From: Paenibacillus sp. HW567
Lineage (GTDB): Bacteria; Bacillota; Bacilli; Paenibacillales; Paenibacillaceae
Length of the DNA stretch: 64,000 bases
Assembly (NCBI RefSeq): GCF_000374185.1
Contig: NZ_KB910518.1
Coordinates: 2,241,687-2,305,686 of the forward strand
Reading direction: 5' to 3'
Below are positions 16,787 to 24,931 of the stretch, piece by piece. Under the pieces are notes generated by a model. The model was not told the DNA's origin. It was given only the letters and a program-made list of their open reading frames with translations, and made no database searches. The position numbers and the translations under genes were made by a program. Each line of letters opens with the position of its first letter. Positions within the stretch are counted from its first letter, which is position 1.

Positions 16787-17167
16787 ATTGTTAGTAGTAG
16801 CGGGATGTGATAATGTCAGTACTTCTTCTCCCAGATCGCCCAGCGCTTCTCGGCGCCGTGTGGAGCAGCAGGTCTACCGTGTGAACTTGTCCAGGTCTAC
16901 CTCCATGCGTCAGGAAGTAGCGTTCCGGGGCGGCGGGGACGATGTTCCCGATCCTGGCATTGAAGTGAGCCAAACCCAGAGACGAAGCAGGCCTATATTG
17001 CGCAAGCGCTTCGGAATGAATACTGTAATTCACATAGAAGCTGAGTTGGCCTTCTGTTGTGTAGAAATTCAGATCTTTTGTACGATAGCCCTGTGCGGAG
17101 AAAAAAGGTTTGAGTCCTGCTTGATGATTTGCTTGAACAATTCCTTCATATTTAACAGTTCATTCAT
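16787..17167 (-). pseudogene. frameshifted DUF4304-like gene
   Basis: ATG 17167 on the minus strand has an excellent GAAGGAGG site and reads MNELLNMKELFKQIIKQ before the frame fails. The next frame continues with GLKPFFSAQGYRTKDLNFYT and FYVNYSIHSEAL through HFNARIGNIVPAAPERYFL, which looks like a DUF4304-type protein. A third frame then picks up MEVDLDKF and, after a stop, EALGDLGEEVLTLSHP. At least two frameshifts and a stop break the gene. The overlapping plus-strand reading frame shows no protein-like features. Confidence 0.7.
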
Positions 17168-17308
17168 AGCAAGTAAATCCTCCTTCACCTGTGTTGATTA
17201 TAGACTGCATGTATAACATGTCGGCTGACAGCTAGAATTGTATATAAACCGGATCGCCTCAAATGACTTCATTCTGGGTAAATATAGGATAGGAGGCAGG
17301 AAAGGAGA

Positions 17309-18052
17309 ATGAAGGTAGTGATGAAGAATGTTAAGATTCTATTGCTTTTCTTTGGGTTTGCGGCTGTTATGGTGCTGCTGTTCGGATGGGGGCTGCCGGT
17401 AGTTTTTCAATTATTCCTACATAACGATTACTTAAGAAGTCTGTCTTTGCTCGTTGTGTTCAGTATTGTGGTGTTAGTCAAAAGGTTGAATTGGTCCACT
17501 TATTTGGTCTTTGCCGTCGCCATCTTCTCGTTCTTAGGCATGATGATTGACACTGCCGGGAACCCCGTAACCAACAAGCCGCTGGAATGGATGGTTTCAT
17601 CTATAGGTCAATTGCAACTGGAGCAGGATGTTAATAATTATGCGCCAGGTCAGTATGTCATCTCGGATAACCTCTCCATTCTGAAGCCGGACGGGGAGCG
17701 GGTCACGCTAAGTACCGTATGGTTGTACGTTTACCGGTGCGCACAGTATTTGGTGCTCTATTCCATGGTGGGCACCTTGCTTGCAGGGATTCGCGGACGG
17801 GTGCCCGAACCTTATCCTAAGCCGGTTCAGGAAGCAGAGGAGCCACCCACAGAGGAGATGAAGCAGAGGATCGCTGAGGAATTGAAGCGCCGGGAGGCAG
17901 CAAGCGCTACGCTGAGGGTTCTGCCTGAAGAGGTCCGGGAGCATGTCCGCCAGTTAAAAAAGGATGGACAGCTTATTCCCGCCATCAAGCTGGTGCGTCA
18001 GCATACGGATCTTCCCCTGGGAGAAGCCAAGCGGTATGTGGAAGAAATGTAG
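17309..18052 (+). CDS. membrane protein with C-terminal ribosomal L7/L12-like domain
   Basis: A 247-residue protein. There are hydrophobic segments at about residues 8-30, 42-58 and 62-82 and another around 140-160 (CAQYLVLYSMVGTLLAGI). A Glu/Lys-rich linker (about 170-205) follows, then a C-terminal segment EHVRQLKKDGQLIPAIKLVR with PLGEAKRYVEEM. That ending matches the L7/L12 C-terminal fold signature (K..AIK.VR....L.L.EAK..V). A site AGGAGG lies before ATG 17309; the in-frame ATG 17321 is an alternative start. The function is unknown. The appended domain may mediate protein-protein contacts on the cytoplasmic side. Confidence 0.78.
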   Translation: MKVVMKNVKILLLFFGFAAVMVLLFGWGLPVVFQLFLHNDYLRSLSLLVVFSIVVLVKRLNWSTYLVFAVAIFSFLGMMIDTAGNPVTNKPLEWMVSSIGQLQLEQDVNNYAPGQYVISDNLSILKPDGERVTLSTVWLYVYRCAQYLVLYSMVGTLLAGIRGRVPEPYPKPVQEAEEPPTEEMKQRIAEELKRREAASATLRVLPEEVREHVRQLKKDGQLIPAIKLVRQHTDLPLGEAKRYVEEM

Positions 18053-18167
18053 GGGGATACAGTGGTTTCGGTGGCCGCTTCACCCTCTCTGTAGGATTTT
18101 AGTTCTGATTATTTTGTTGGTTATTATCTTTAAAGCATTGATACTGTAATACATTCTAACCAATGGG

Positions 18168-18206
18168 AAAGCCCGTCACCTTAACTGGTCGGCGGGCCTT
18201 TTTTGT
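18168..18206 (+). terminator. rho-independent terminator
   Basis: GCCCG...CGGGC stem (AAAGCCCGTC / GGCGGGCC) followed by TTTTTTGTTTTT, ending the membrane-protein transcript. Confidence 0.8.
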
Positions 18207-18211
18207 TTTTA

Positions 18212-18662
18212 AAAATTAGTTGAAAAACCTGATGGGATTAGATTGGTGATTTCTGGTGGGCAATCTTGGGCTGCGGTAAATGAACTGACAATAGGAAATA
18301 CAAGAGCAGTACCTACTCCGACTGTAGCTCCAACTGCGTCACCTACCCCAGTATCTACAGTAGAACCTACGGCTACGCCTTCACCAACAGTAGCTCCCAC
18401 ACCAACGCCAGAGCAAACAACAGGAAACCGTGCGATCCTGGTTGTTACGATGAATACTGGTCTTGAAAAGGAATTTGACTTAAGCATGGAAGAAGTGAAT
18501 TCTTTCATTACTTGGTATGAGAATAAGCAGTCGGGTAATGGAACGGCATCCTACGCCATCAATAAGCATGCCAATAACCAAGGCCCGTTCAGCAGCCGCA
18601 AAGATTATGTGATCTTCAATAAAATACTTACATTCAGCGTGGACGAATATTCTGCGAAATAG
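18212..18662 (+). pseudogene. 5'-truncated surface protein fragment with Pro/Thr linker
   Basis: The open frame begins right after TAA at about 18209 and reads KLVEKPDGIRLVISGGQSWA without a start or ribosome binding site. The TTG at 18243 is not a credible start. A Thr/Pro/Ala-rich linker (VPTPTVAPTASPTPV and onward) then leads to a globular C-terminal domain (GNRAILVVTMNTGLEKEFDL, ending in TFSVDEYSAK). This is the arrangement of the C-terminal end of a secreted or surface protein. Together with the abrupt 5' boundary it indicates a remnant of a larger gene. Confidence 0.65.
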
Positions 18663-18759
18663 GATTTGTATGTATCTAAATGAAATATTATGATTACATC
18701 ATACGGTTAGACAGTCTACTGCCGAAGTGATAGGGCATTTTATTTGAGGGGGATCGTGC

Positions 18760-19053
18760 ATGTTTATTGTGAATTTGAGTTATCTGAAGCCGATAAGTGA
18801 GGTTGAGAATCATCTTGAAGAGCATGTCGAATTTTTGGAAAAGTATTACAAGTTAAATAAGTTTATATTCTCGGGAAGGAAGGTTCCCAGAACAGGTGGT
18901 GTAATTTTAGTTAATGCCACAAGTACAGAAGAAGTAGACCTTATTTTGAAGGAAGACCCGTTTTATCGAAATAAAATTGCCCAGTATGAAGTAACAGAAT
19001 TCATAATTACAAAGTATGATGACCGTTTCGCTGCCTTCCTGACGAAGGAGTGA
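18760..19053 (+). CDS. YciI-like (YCII-related) protein
   Basis: A 97-residue single-domain protein of the ferredoxin-like YCII fold: MFIVNLSYLKPISEVENHL, then HVEFLEKYYK, IFSGRKVPRTGG and the end segment DPFYRNKIAQYEVTEF. The conserved His and Asp of the family are present (EEHVEFL; KEDPF). Family members are small putative enzymes or stress proteins with poorly known function. The start ATG 18760 follows GAGGGGG. It is monocistronic with a terminator behind it. Confidence 0.85.
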   Translation: MFIVNLSYLKPISEVENHLEEHVEFLEKYYKLNKFIFSGRKVPRTGGVILVNATSTEEVDLILKEDPFYRNKIAQYEVTEFIITKYDDRFAAFLTKE

Positions 19054-19092
19054 TCACTTGAGGGCTACACACAAAGTATTGAAGAGTGATAC

Positions 19093-19124
19093 TACCCTGC
19101 CAGTAGCGGCGGGGTATTTCTTTG
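19093..19124 (+). terminator. terminator after the YciI-like gene
   Basis: TACCCTGCC AGTAGC GGCGGGGTA followed by TTTCTTTG. Confidence 0.7.
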
Positions 19125-19128
19125 TGTT

Positions 19129-19161
19129 CAGGAAAATTTTTCTTATCGTCATATACATAAT
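19129..19161. repeat. 33-bp duplicated sequence, copy B
   Basis: 31 of 33 identical to 16721-16753; lies directly behind the YciI terminator and upstream of the broken hydrolase. Confidence 0.6.
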
Positions 19162-19237
19162 GTTCCATAAATGATATTGTGACTCTACTGAGATTATAGC
19201 GGAACCAAGATTTTTTAATGGAGAGGACTTGTTCATT

Positions 19238-20076
19238 GTGAATTGGACACAGCAGATGGTTACTACAGCAAGGGGAAGCTTTGAACTCTATGTGAAGGGT
19301 AAAGGAGAGCCGTTATGTATTTCTCATATGTATGCAGAATTCAGCGACAGCGGGAATAACTTCGCAGAAGTTTTCGTTAAGCATAGACAAGTATTTTTAG
19401 TGAACCTGAAAAATTCAGGAAACTCATCAAGAGTAAAGCATCTCAGAGAACTCTCAATGAACGAAACGGTTGAAGATTTGGAAAGTATCCGAGAGGTCTT
19501 GGGCTTTGAACGGTGGGGATATGCTGGACATTCAACGGGAGGATTTCTTGGACTTAATTATGCTGTTCGGAACCCCAAATCCTTAGAATTGTTAATTCTT
19601 TCTGGAACGGCGGCATCGAATGATTTTTTGAAATCAGATAAATGCTTGTATAACTTCAAAGGAATGTACGGAAAGGATTACTTTAAAATTTTTATTACTT
19701 TAGCGCTCCCCCTCTTTCGAAAAAAGAAGCTGGCAGCTAATCGCAAATGGATAGAACTGTCTCTTTATCATCCTGAACGATTTGAAGCTTACTTTGGTGA
19801 TCATACCATACAGAAAACCAATATGAAGCGAATGAGGCATACATAAAAGATATGAAAGACTATGACCTTCGTCCGCAGCTCAACCAACTGCATATGCCGA
19901 TTCTTATACTCAGTGGAAAATATGATGTTCAGTGTCCCCATGAATTCTCCGAAGAAATGAGCGACTTATTACCTGGAGCAAGGTTCGTACCATTTTTGGA
20001 TAGCAATCACTTTCCATATATTGAGCAGAAAGCTGGTTTTATTAATTCAGTCGATGATTTTTTTAAGGAATTATAG
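19238..20076 (+). pseudogene. alpha/beta hydrolase, frameshifted
   Basis: The first part has the nucleophile elbow GHSTGG and a typical hydrolase core (VLGFERWGYAGHSTGGFLGL), but the frame ends at 19846 in an unnatural tail (KTNMKRMRHT). A second frame overlapping that tail reads QYEANEAYIKDMKDYDLRPQ and continues with MPILILSGKYDVQCP (acid) and DSNHFPYIEQ (histidine). Together the two frames rebuild one complete hydrolase of about 280 residues. A single frameshift lies near 19805-19825. The start is probably GTG 19238, after GGAGAGG; a TTG at 19229 is possible. It is either a genuine pseudogene or a sequencing error. Confidence 0.75.
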
Positions 20077-20124
20077 GCACTCGTTTCGTTCAAGAGAGAG
20101 TTGAATTTAGAACATACATAAAAT

Positions 20125-20163
20125 GACCCGCCGGCATATTAAGCCTGACGGGTTTGTTTTTGT
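20125..20163 (+). terminator. terminator after the broken hydrolase
   Basis: GACCCGCCGGC / GCCTGACGGGT imperfect stem followed by TTGTTTTTGTG. Confidence 0.7.
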
Positions 20164-20211
20164 GATTTTATCGGACGCTTGCTAAATTGGCCTTTGTTAT
20201 CATTAACATGG

Positions 20212-20430
20212 CTATTTTCTTTTTTTGCGTTTTTTTACACTTGAGACATAACACATTACATCTTTAACGCTGTATTCGCAAATGTGTTGAGGAATCGGCA
20301 CACAATGGTGCTGTCTTATGATTTCAATCGGGTGTATCACTTGAACGATCTGAGGGTGGTAATAGTTTTCGTATATTGTTTCTGGTGGATCAACAACAGT
20401 TTTGGTTGGACATGTTGGACAAAAGGACAT
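20212..20430 (-). CDS. CotD-like spore coat protein
   Basis: A 72-residue protein rich in His, Tyr, Pro and Cys: MSFCPTCPTKTVVDPPETIY, then NYYHPQIVQVIHPIEIIRQH, a Cys-containing C-terminal half and a basic tail KKRKKRK. The PTKTVV...YYHPQIVQVIHP pattern is that of the inner spore coat protein CotD family. ATG 20430 has GAGGAG upstream. It is the clearest sign in the window that the host forms endospores. It would be expressed late in the mother cell, but no sporulation promoter could be identified with confidence. Confidence 0.8.
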   Translation of the reverse strand: MSFCPTCPTKTVVDPPETIYENYYHPQIVQVIHPIEIIRQHHCVPIPQHICEYSVKDVMCYVSSVKKRKKRK

Positions 20431-20680
20431 TCCATTCAGCTCCTCTGTAGTGGGTTTGGGTTAATATATGCATGATGAAAGGGTCTGCTTGTTCTTTTGT
20501 CCATGTATGAAATTTTTGTTTCGTTCGTTTTCGTGACTATTTTGATCTAAGTTTCAAACCTCCCAATTAGGTACTCTATTATCCGGAAGTGTCTACTGGC
20601 GGTTTTTGTGTTTCATAGCACACCAGCGCACCAGCACCGGCTTCGGAACACAATGATTTTATCATCTAGCACCACATTGA
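20431..20680. other. 250-bp AT-rich intergenic stretch
   Basis: Between the divergent CotD-like gene and the small secreted reading frame. I see no gene, terminator or clear repeat in it. Confidence 0.5.
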
Positions 20681-20890
20681 TTGTCAGAGATATGGCTTTT
20701 ATTGATTTTAATTATGTCCTTAAGCTTCATCGGTTCTGCATCTGCCAGAGTCTATGTTCATGGTTACACTAAGAAGAATGGTACCTATGTTGCTCCGCAT
20801 TATCGGTCCGATCCAGATCGTAGCTTTTACAACAACTGGAGTACAAAAGGTAATACAAATCTATATCTGCCGATTTCCTTTCGGTCATAG
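20681..20890 (+). CDS. small putative secreted protein, possibly truncated
   Basis: Sixty-nine residues. A signal-peptide-like start (IWLLLILIMSLSFIGSASA) is followed by VYVHGYTKKNGTYVAPHYRS and a GNTN motif. The YxxKNGTYVxPHYRS...GNTN pattern matches the short surface repeat found at the ends of many Bacillales proteins, which normally continues with NPYTG. Here it runs into LYLPISFRS, suggesting a frameshift or truncation. The TTG start has no convincing ribosome binding site. Treat it as a possible remnant. Confidence 0.4.
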   Translation: MSEIWLLLILIMSLSFIGSASARVYVHGYTKKNGTYVAPHYRSDPDRSFYNNWSTKGNTNLYLPISFRS

Positions 20891-20938
20891 TCAGGTTATT
20901 ACGGGATAGCTTCAGTGCTGACCGCGTGTTTTGGCCAG

Positions 20939-20973
20939 TGCCGCTACAGGGATAACCTGTGCGGCTCTTTTTA
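20939..20973 (+). terminator. strong rho-independent terminator
   Basis: GCCGC T ACAGG / CCTGT GCGGC stem followed by TCTTTTTAA. Confidence 0.8.
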
Positions 20974-21084
20974 ACTAAGTAGCTTGTTTGATGCTGTGCA
21001 AAATGGTAAGCTCATGAGAGTCGTGCTCCTGATCTGCAGCATCAGAGCAACAATATAACATCTTTAACGTAATGGAGGAAAAGC

Positions 21085-21336
21085 GTGGCAAAAGCGAAGG
21101 TGGCTAAACGGCCGACAAGAGATGAATTTGTGCTGGAGGAAATTGGAAATCAATTAACGGAAGCCATGCAGGAGGCCTCCGAGATATTATTGACGGTATG
21201 GGGCAAAGAAGAGGAGGTGCGGGGGACCATTGTCGGTATGGACCCGCGGACCGGCAAGGTGCATGTAAGCTACAATGAGGAGCTGATCAAGGTTCCTTTT
21301 ATGGATATTATGGCTATCAATTATCCCAGAGATTGA
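21085..21336 (+). CDS. YolD-like family protein
   Basis: Eighty-three residues. GTG 21085 is preceded by AATGGAGGAAAAGC. The C-terminal half (VRGTIVGMDPRTGKVHVSYN followed by IKVPFMDIMAINYP) is the beta-rich YolD signature; the N-terminal helix is charged. In Bacillus such genes often sit next to a Y-family polymerase (YqjW/UvrX), but none is present here. It is 38 bp before ybaK and could be co-transcribed. The function is unknown. Confidence 0.8.
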   Translation: MAKAKVAKRPTRDEFVLEEIGNQLTEAMQEASEILLTVWGKEEEVRGTIVGMDPRTGKVHVSYNEELIKVPFMDIMAINYPRD

Positions 21337-21374
21337 AGGATGGAAGCCGAGGCCGCAGGAAAGGTCGATGAGCG

Positions 21375-21848
21375 ATGTCAATTCCCAAAACCAATGCAAT
21401 GCGAATTCTGGATACCCGGAATATTGCTTATGAGGTTCATCAGTACGACAACGAGGACGGTCAGATTCACGGGACGGCGGTAGCGGAGAAGGTTAATCTG
21501 GCCCCGGAAATGGTTTTCAAAACGCTGGTCGCGCACAGCGGTGCGAATCTGTATGTATTTGTAATCCCTGTTGCGGAAGAGCTGGATCTGAAAAAAGCCG
21601 CCAAAGCGGCGGGCGAGAAGAAGATCGAGATGCTTCCGGTAAAAGAGCTGCTGAAATGGACGGGCTACGTGCGCGGCGGCTGTTCACCGGTAGGGATGAA
21701 GAAGCTCTATCCGACCTTTATCGCCAGCAGCGCCGTGGAACTGGCAACGATCGCTGTCAGCGCCGGGAAAATCGGCATGCAGATGGAGCTTGAGCCGAAG
21801 CAGCTTGCCGAGGCTCTGGACGCCCGGTTCAGTGAATTAATTAAATAG
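21375..21848 (+). CDS. ybaK: Cys-tRNA(Pro)/Cys-tRNA(Cys) deacylase YbaK
   Basis: A 157-residue single-domain aminoacyl-tRNA editing enzyme. Family features: VFKTLVAHSGANLYVFVIPV with the catalytic lysine, KKAAKAAGEKKIEMLP, and the loop GYVRGGCSPVGMKK. It hydrolyses Cys mischarged on tRNA-Pro in the cytoplasm. The assignment rests on full-length similarity to the YbaK/EbsC pattern; specificity for Cys over other amino acids is family knowledge. Confidence 0.9.
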   Translation: MSIPKTNAMRILDTRNIAYEVHQYDNEDGQIHGTAVAEKVNLAPEMVFKTLVAHSGANLYVFVIPVAEELDLKKAAKAAGEKKIEMLPVKELLKWTGYVRGGCSPVGMKKLYPTFIASSAVELATIAVSAGKIGMQMELEPKQLAEALDARFSELIK

Positions 21849-21874
21849 TGGTAAGGTGAGTATACCTCCTGTAC

Positions 21875-21924
21875 AAAAAAAGCAGTGGCCGATGCAACCA
21901 AGCATCCGGCTCACTGCTTTTTTG
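21875..21924. terminator. bidirectional terminator between ybaK and ydcF-like gene
   Basis: AAAAAAGCAGTG...CACTGCTTTTTT with inner stem CCGATGC / GCATCCGG. Poly-A on one side and poly-T on the other serve both converging genes. Confidence 0.88.
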
Positions 21925-21948
21925 CTGCTTCGCTGCATCCCTGTCTGC

Positions 21949-22695
21949 TTAGAAATGGGCTGCCAACAGGCCCAAATATTCCTTAAGTGCTGTTCCGGTA
22001 TTGTTCACCGCTCCGGGAGAAGGCGAGAACTTGGCAGGGTACAGGGAGCCTCCCCGGCTCGCGGCATAATCCGTAGGATAGGCAAGCGGAGAAAGTCCGG
22101 CATTCTTGAACAGTACCATAGCACGCGGCATGTGAAAGCCTGAGGTGACCAGCACGGGCCGACTTAGCCCCTTAGCCTTCATGAGTGCCGCTGTATTTAC
22201 AGCATTCTGCTCGGTGTTGAGCGACTGGTTTTCGGTCAGAATGTCGCTCTCCGGTACCCCGAGGGCGATAAGCTGCCGTTTGGCGATATCCGCTTCATTG
22301 CCGGAGTCGGCAAATACCTGACCCCCGGAGAACAGGATGGGCCGTCCCGTCTGACGGTACAGCCGGACGGCGGTCAGCAGCCGGTTCGCCGCCGAACCAT
22401 ACAGATTACCCTCCCCGTCTATATCCGGCGTGCCGGAGGAGGCTCCTCCGCCCAGGACAACAATGACATCGCCCGCGGGTTTTTTGGGCTGATCATACTG
22501 CCGTTCCAGGCTGCCGATCAGCAGGTCGCCAATCAGAGGTGTCATAGAGAGGTAGAGCAGCAGAGTAACGCCAAGCAGCACCAGCGCCGGACGGCGGCGG
22601 CTCCGCCACAGCCAGACTGTAAGGCCGAGCAGCAGCACGACGAAGAGGCCCGGCGGCAGTACGAAGCTGTAGACAAATTTAATAATATAGATCAT
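21949..22695 (-). CDS. YdcF/ElyC-like DUF218 membrane protein
   Basis: About 248 residues. ATG 22695 follows GGGCGGGTG; GTG 22704 is an alternative start. Two N-terminal membrane segments (FVLPPGLFVVLLLGLTVWLW and ALVLLGVTLLLYLSM) are followed by the DUF218 domain: IVVLGGGASSGTPDIDG, LFSGGQVF, LTENQSLNTEQNAV, LVTSGFHMPRA. ElyC/SanA/YdcF proteins act in envelope polysaccharide metabolism. It is monocistronic and convergent with ybaK. Confidence 0.88.
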   Translation of the reverse strand: MIYIIKFVYSFVLPPGLFVVLLLGLTVWLWRSRRRPALVLLGVTLLLYLSMTPLIGDLLIGSLERQYDQPKKPAGDVIVVLGGGASSGTPDIDGEGNLYGSAANRLLTAVRLYRQTGRPILFSGGQVFADSGNEADIAKRQLIALGVPESDILTENQSLNTEQNAVNTAALMKAKGLSRPVLVTSGFHMPRAMVLFKNAGLSPLAYPTDYAASRGGSLYPAKFSPSPGAVNNTGTALKEYLGLLAAHF

Positions 22696-22859
22696 TTGAT
22701 TCACCCGCCCTTATGTATAAGTGCTGGTTGTATTGTAACATGATCCATCAAAGACTCCCAAGCAGCAGGCTATGCCTCTGCTATCGGAGTGGCTGGCGCA
22801 TTGCAGGCTTTCACCAAGGATGCCGGAATGTGGCGGTGTCAAAATTAATTGTGCCTGCA

Positions 22860-23171
22860 TTACAGCCATTTCATCGCCCAAGCCTCCACGTGGCATAGCG
22901 CCTCGCCCAGCTCCTGACCCTTGGTTGTTAATGAATATTCGGTCCTTACCGGCCGGTCAGGAATAACCTTGCGATTCAGCAAACCGCACTCTTCAAGCTC
23001 CTTCAGCCGTTCATTCAGCACACGTTTGCTTAAATCGGGAATGAAGGCGTGTAGCTCGCTGAAACGCTTCGGACCTTCCTTCAGCACGTGGATGATCAGG
23101 TTGACCCATTTCTTACCGATGATTTGATGGACATGCTCCACCTTGGCGAGCAGCTTGAAATCCTGTGACAT
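22860..23171 (-). CDS. HxlR family transcriptional regulator
   Basis: About 103 residues. ATG 23171 follows GAGGGGG and starts MSQDFKLL; the frame also opens further upstream without a site. Signature: IIGKKWVNLIIHVLKEGPKR, FSELHAFIPDLSKRVLNERL and the wing EYSLTTKGQEL. It lacks the N-terminal cysteine typical of redox-sensing HxlR proteins. It is divergent from zwf with 200 bp between starts, so regulation of zwf is possible but not shown. Confidence 0.88.
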   Translation of the reverse strand: MSQDFKLLAKVEHVHQIIGKKWVNLIIHVLKEGPKRFSELHAFIPDLSKRVLNERLKELEECGLLNRKVIPDRPVRTEYSLTTKGQELGEALCHVEAWAMKWL

Positions 23172-23371
23172 GTTTGTTCCCCCTCTCATTTAGTTATTAT
23201 AAATATCCCACTAACTATAACATAGTAAAAAGTTCGTGAAAATAAGTACTATTCGTAAATGTCAAAATGATGTTGACGAATGAGTTTTACAGTCGTATGA
23301 TGTGTGATATAAAGTTTGCGAGTAATAATAAGTAACCTAATAAATAAATGATAATTACGGGAGGAATGAAA

Positions 23372-24895
23372 GTGGAATCATCAACATTTGTACTTTTTGG
23401 CGCAACGGGGGATTTAGCCAAACGAAAAATCTATCCCGCTCTATATAATCTGTTCACAGACGGCAAGCTTTCCGGTCCACTCTCGGTCATCGGTCTGGGC
23501 AGAAGAACACTGACGAACGAAGCCTTCCAGGCAGGAGTGTTGGATTCGCTGCGTACCTTCTCACGGCGCACAGTAGAGGACTCGCCGGAGCTGCAGAGCT
23601 TTTTGCAGTCTTTTGAATACAGCATGCTGGATGTTGGACATCCCGAGGATTACCGGAAGCTGTTAGAACATGTGCTCCGCCGTGAAGAGCAGCTCCGGCT
23701 CCCGCAGAACCGGATGTTTTATCTATCGGTAGGACCGGAGTTTTTCGGCGAAATTGCCGCTAATATTAAAACAAGCGGACTAGGCGACACGGAGGGCTGG
23801 AAACGCCTGATCATCGAGAAGCCGTTCGGTACGGATTTGCAGTCGGCGCGGGTGCTGAATGACAGCCTGAGCGCTGCTTTTGCAGAAGAGGAGATTTTCC
23901 GCATCGACCATTTCCTGGGCAAACCGATGGTGCAGAACCTGGAAGTGCTGAAATATTCCAATCCTGTGCTGAGAGCGTTGTGGCAGAACCGTTATATCGC
24001 CAATGTGCAGATTACCGCCAGTGAGACGGTTGGTGTTGAGGAACGGGCAGGCTATTACGACAAAGCAGGCGCGTTGCGCGATATGTTCCAGAATCACATG
24101 CTTCAGCTTGTTATGATGATGGCGATGCAGTTGCCTAAAGGCAGCACGCCGGAAGATGTCCGCAGCAAGAAGCGGCATGTCATCCGTTCTGTCCGTCCGC
24201 TGCTTGTGGAGGATCTGGCGAAGAATGTGATCCGCGGGCAATATGCTGAAGGTGAAAGCAAAGGCCGCCCTGCCGCCGCCTACACTTCCGAGCCGGGGAT
24301 CGAGCTGTCTTCGCAGAACGAGACTTATATTGCCGCGCGTCTCTTAATTGATGATCCGATGTGGGATGAGGTGCCGTTCTATATCCGTACGGGGAAACGT
24401 ATGAAGGAGAAATCAACACGGATCGTAATTGAGTTCAAGGAACCGTTCAATGACCTGCATAACCTGAACAGACTGAATCTGGACCCGAACCTGCTGGTAA
24501 TTGAAATCGGCCCCGGCGAAGGCATCTCGCTCCAGCTCAATACTAAAAATCCGCGTCAGCACGGTGAGCTTGCGCCGGTCAGCATCAAGCATGATTCGGC
24601 AAATCCGGATTTGCCGGAGGCTTATGAGAACCTGATTTACGATGCGCTGCTGGGAGACGCCACTTTTTTTGCCCATTGGGACGAAGTCGAATTGTCATGG
24701 CAGTGGGTTCAGCCTATAATCGAAGCGACGAAGGATGGGAAGCTTCCGCTTCATCTCTATCCGGCGGGCTCGAATGGCCCGCAAGCGGCGGATGATCTGC
24801 TCGGAGATGCCCATTGGTGGCTGGATGAACCGGAAACCGATACGCTGGGCGCAGACGACACCACGGATGAAGCAATGATCCGGCCCGGGGCGTAA
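23372..24895 (+). CDS. zwf: glucose-6-phosphate dehydrogenase
   Basis: About 507 residues. I prefer GTG 23372, which has GGGAGG at 7-bp spacing; an ATG at 23366 would place it too close. The NAD(P)-binding motif FGATGDLAKRKIYPAL comes near the N-terminus and the active-site segment RIDHFLGKPMVQN in the middle. It oxidises glucose 6-phosphate to 6-phosphogluconolactone, the first step of the oxidative pentose phosphate pathway, making NADPH. The next gene is the 6-phosphogluconate dehydrogenase, 36 bp away, so they form a short operon. The C-terminal tail after DDLLGDAHWWLDEPE is a little longer than usual. Confidence 0.96.
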   Translation: MESSTFVLFGATGDLAKRKIYPALYNLFTDGKLSGPLSVIGLGRRTLTNEAFQAGVLDSLRTFSRRTVEDSPELQSFLQSFEYSMLDVGHPEDYRKLLEHVLRREEQLRLPQNRMFYLSVGPEFFGEIAANIKTSGLGDTEGWKRLIIEKPFGTDLQSARVLNDSLSAAFAEEEIFRIDHFLGKPMVQNLEVLKYSNPVLRALWQNRYIANVQITASETVGVEERAGYYDKAGALRDMFQNHMLQLVMMMAMQLPKGSTPEDVRSKKRHVIRSVRPLLVEDLAKNVIRGQYAEGESKGRPAAAYTSEPGIELSSQNETYIAARLLIDDPMWDEVPFYIRTGKRMKEKSTRIVIEFKEPFNDLHNLNRLNLDPNLLVIEIGPGEGISLQLNTKNPRQHGELAPVSIKHDSANPDLPEAYENLIYDALLGDATFFAHWDEVELSWQWVQPIIEATKDGKLPLHLYPAGSNGPQAADDLLGDAHWWLDEPETDTLGADDTTDEAMIRPGA

Positions 24896-24931
24896 CAGAA
24901 GAACTAATAATCACATTCGGAGGGGTTATCA

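Noticed and set aside
16788-17216. 142-codon plus-strand frame.
   Set aside because: No ribosome binding site, poor composition, and the minus strand shows a convincing broken gene with an excellent ribosome binding site.
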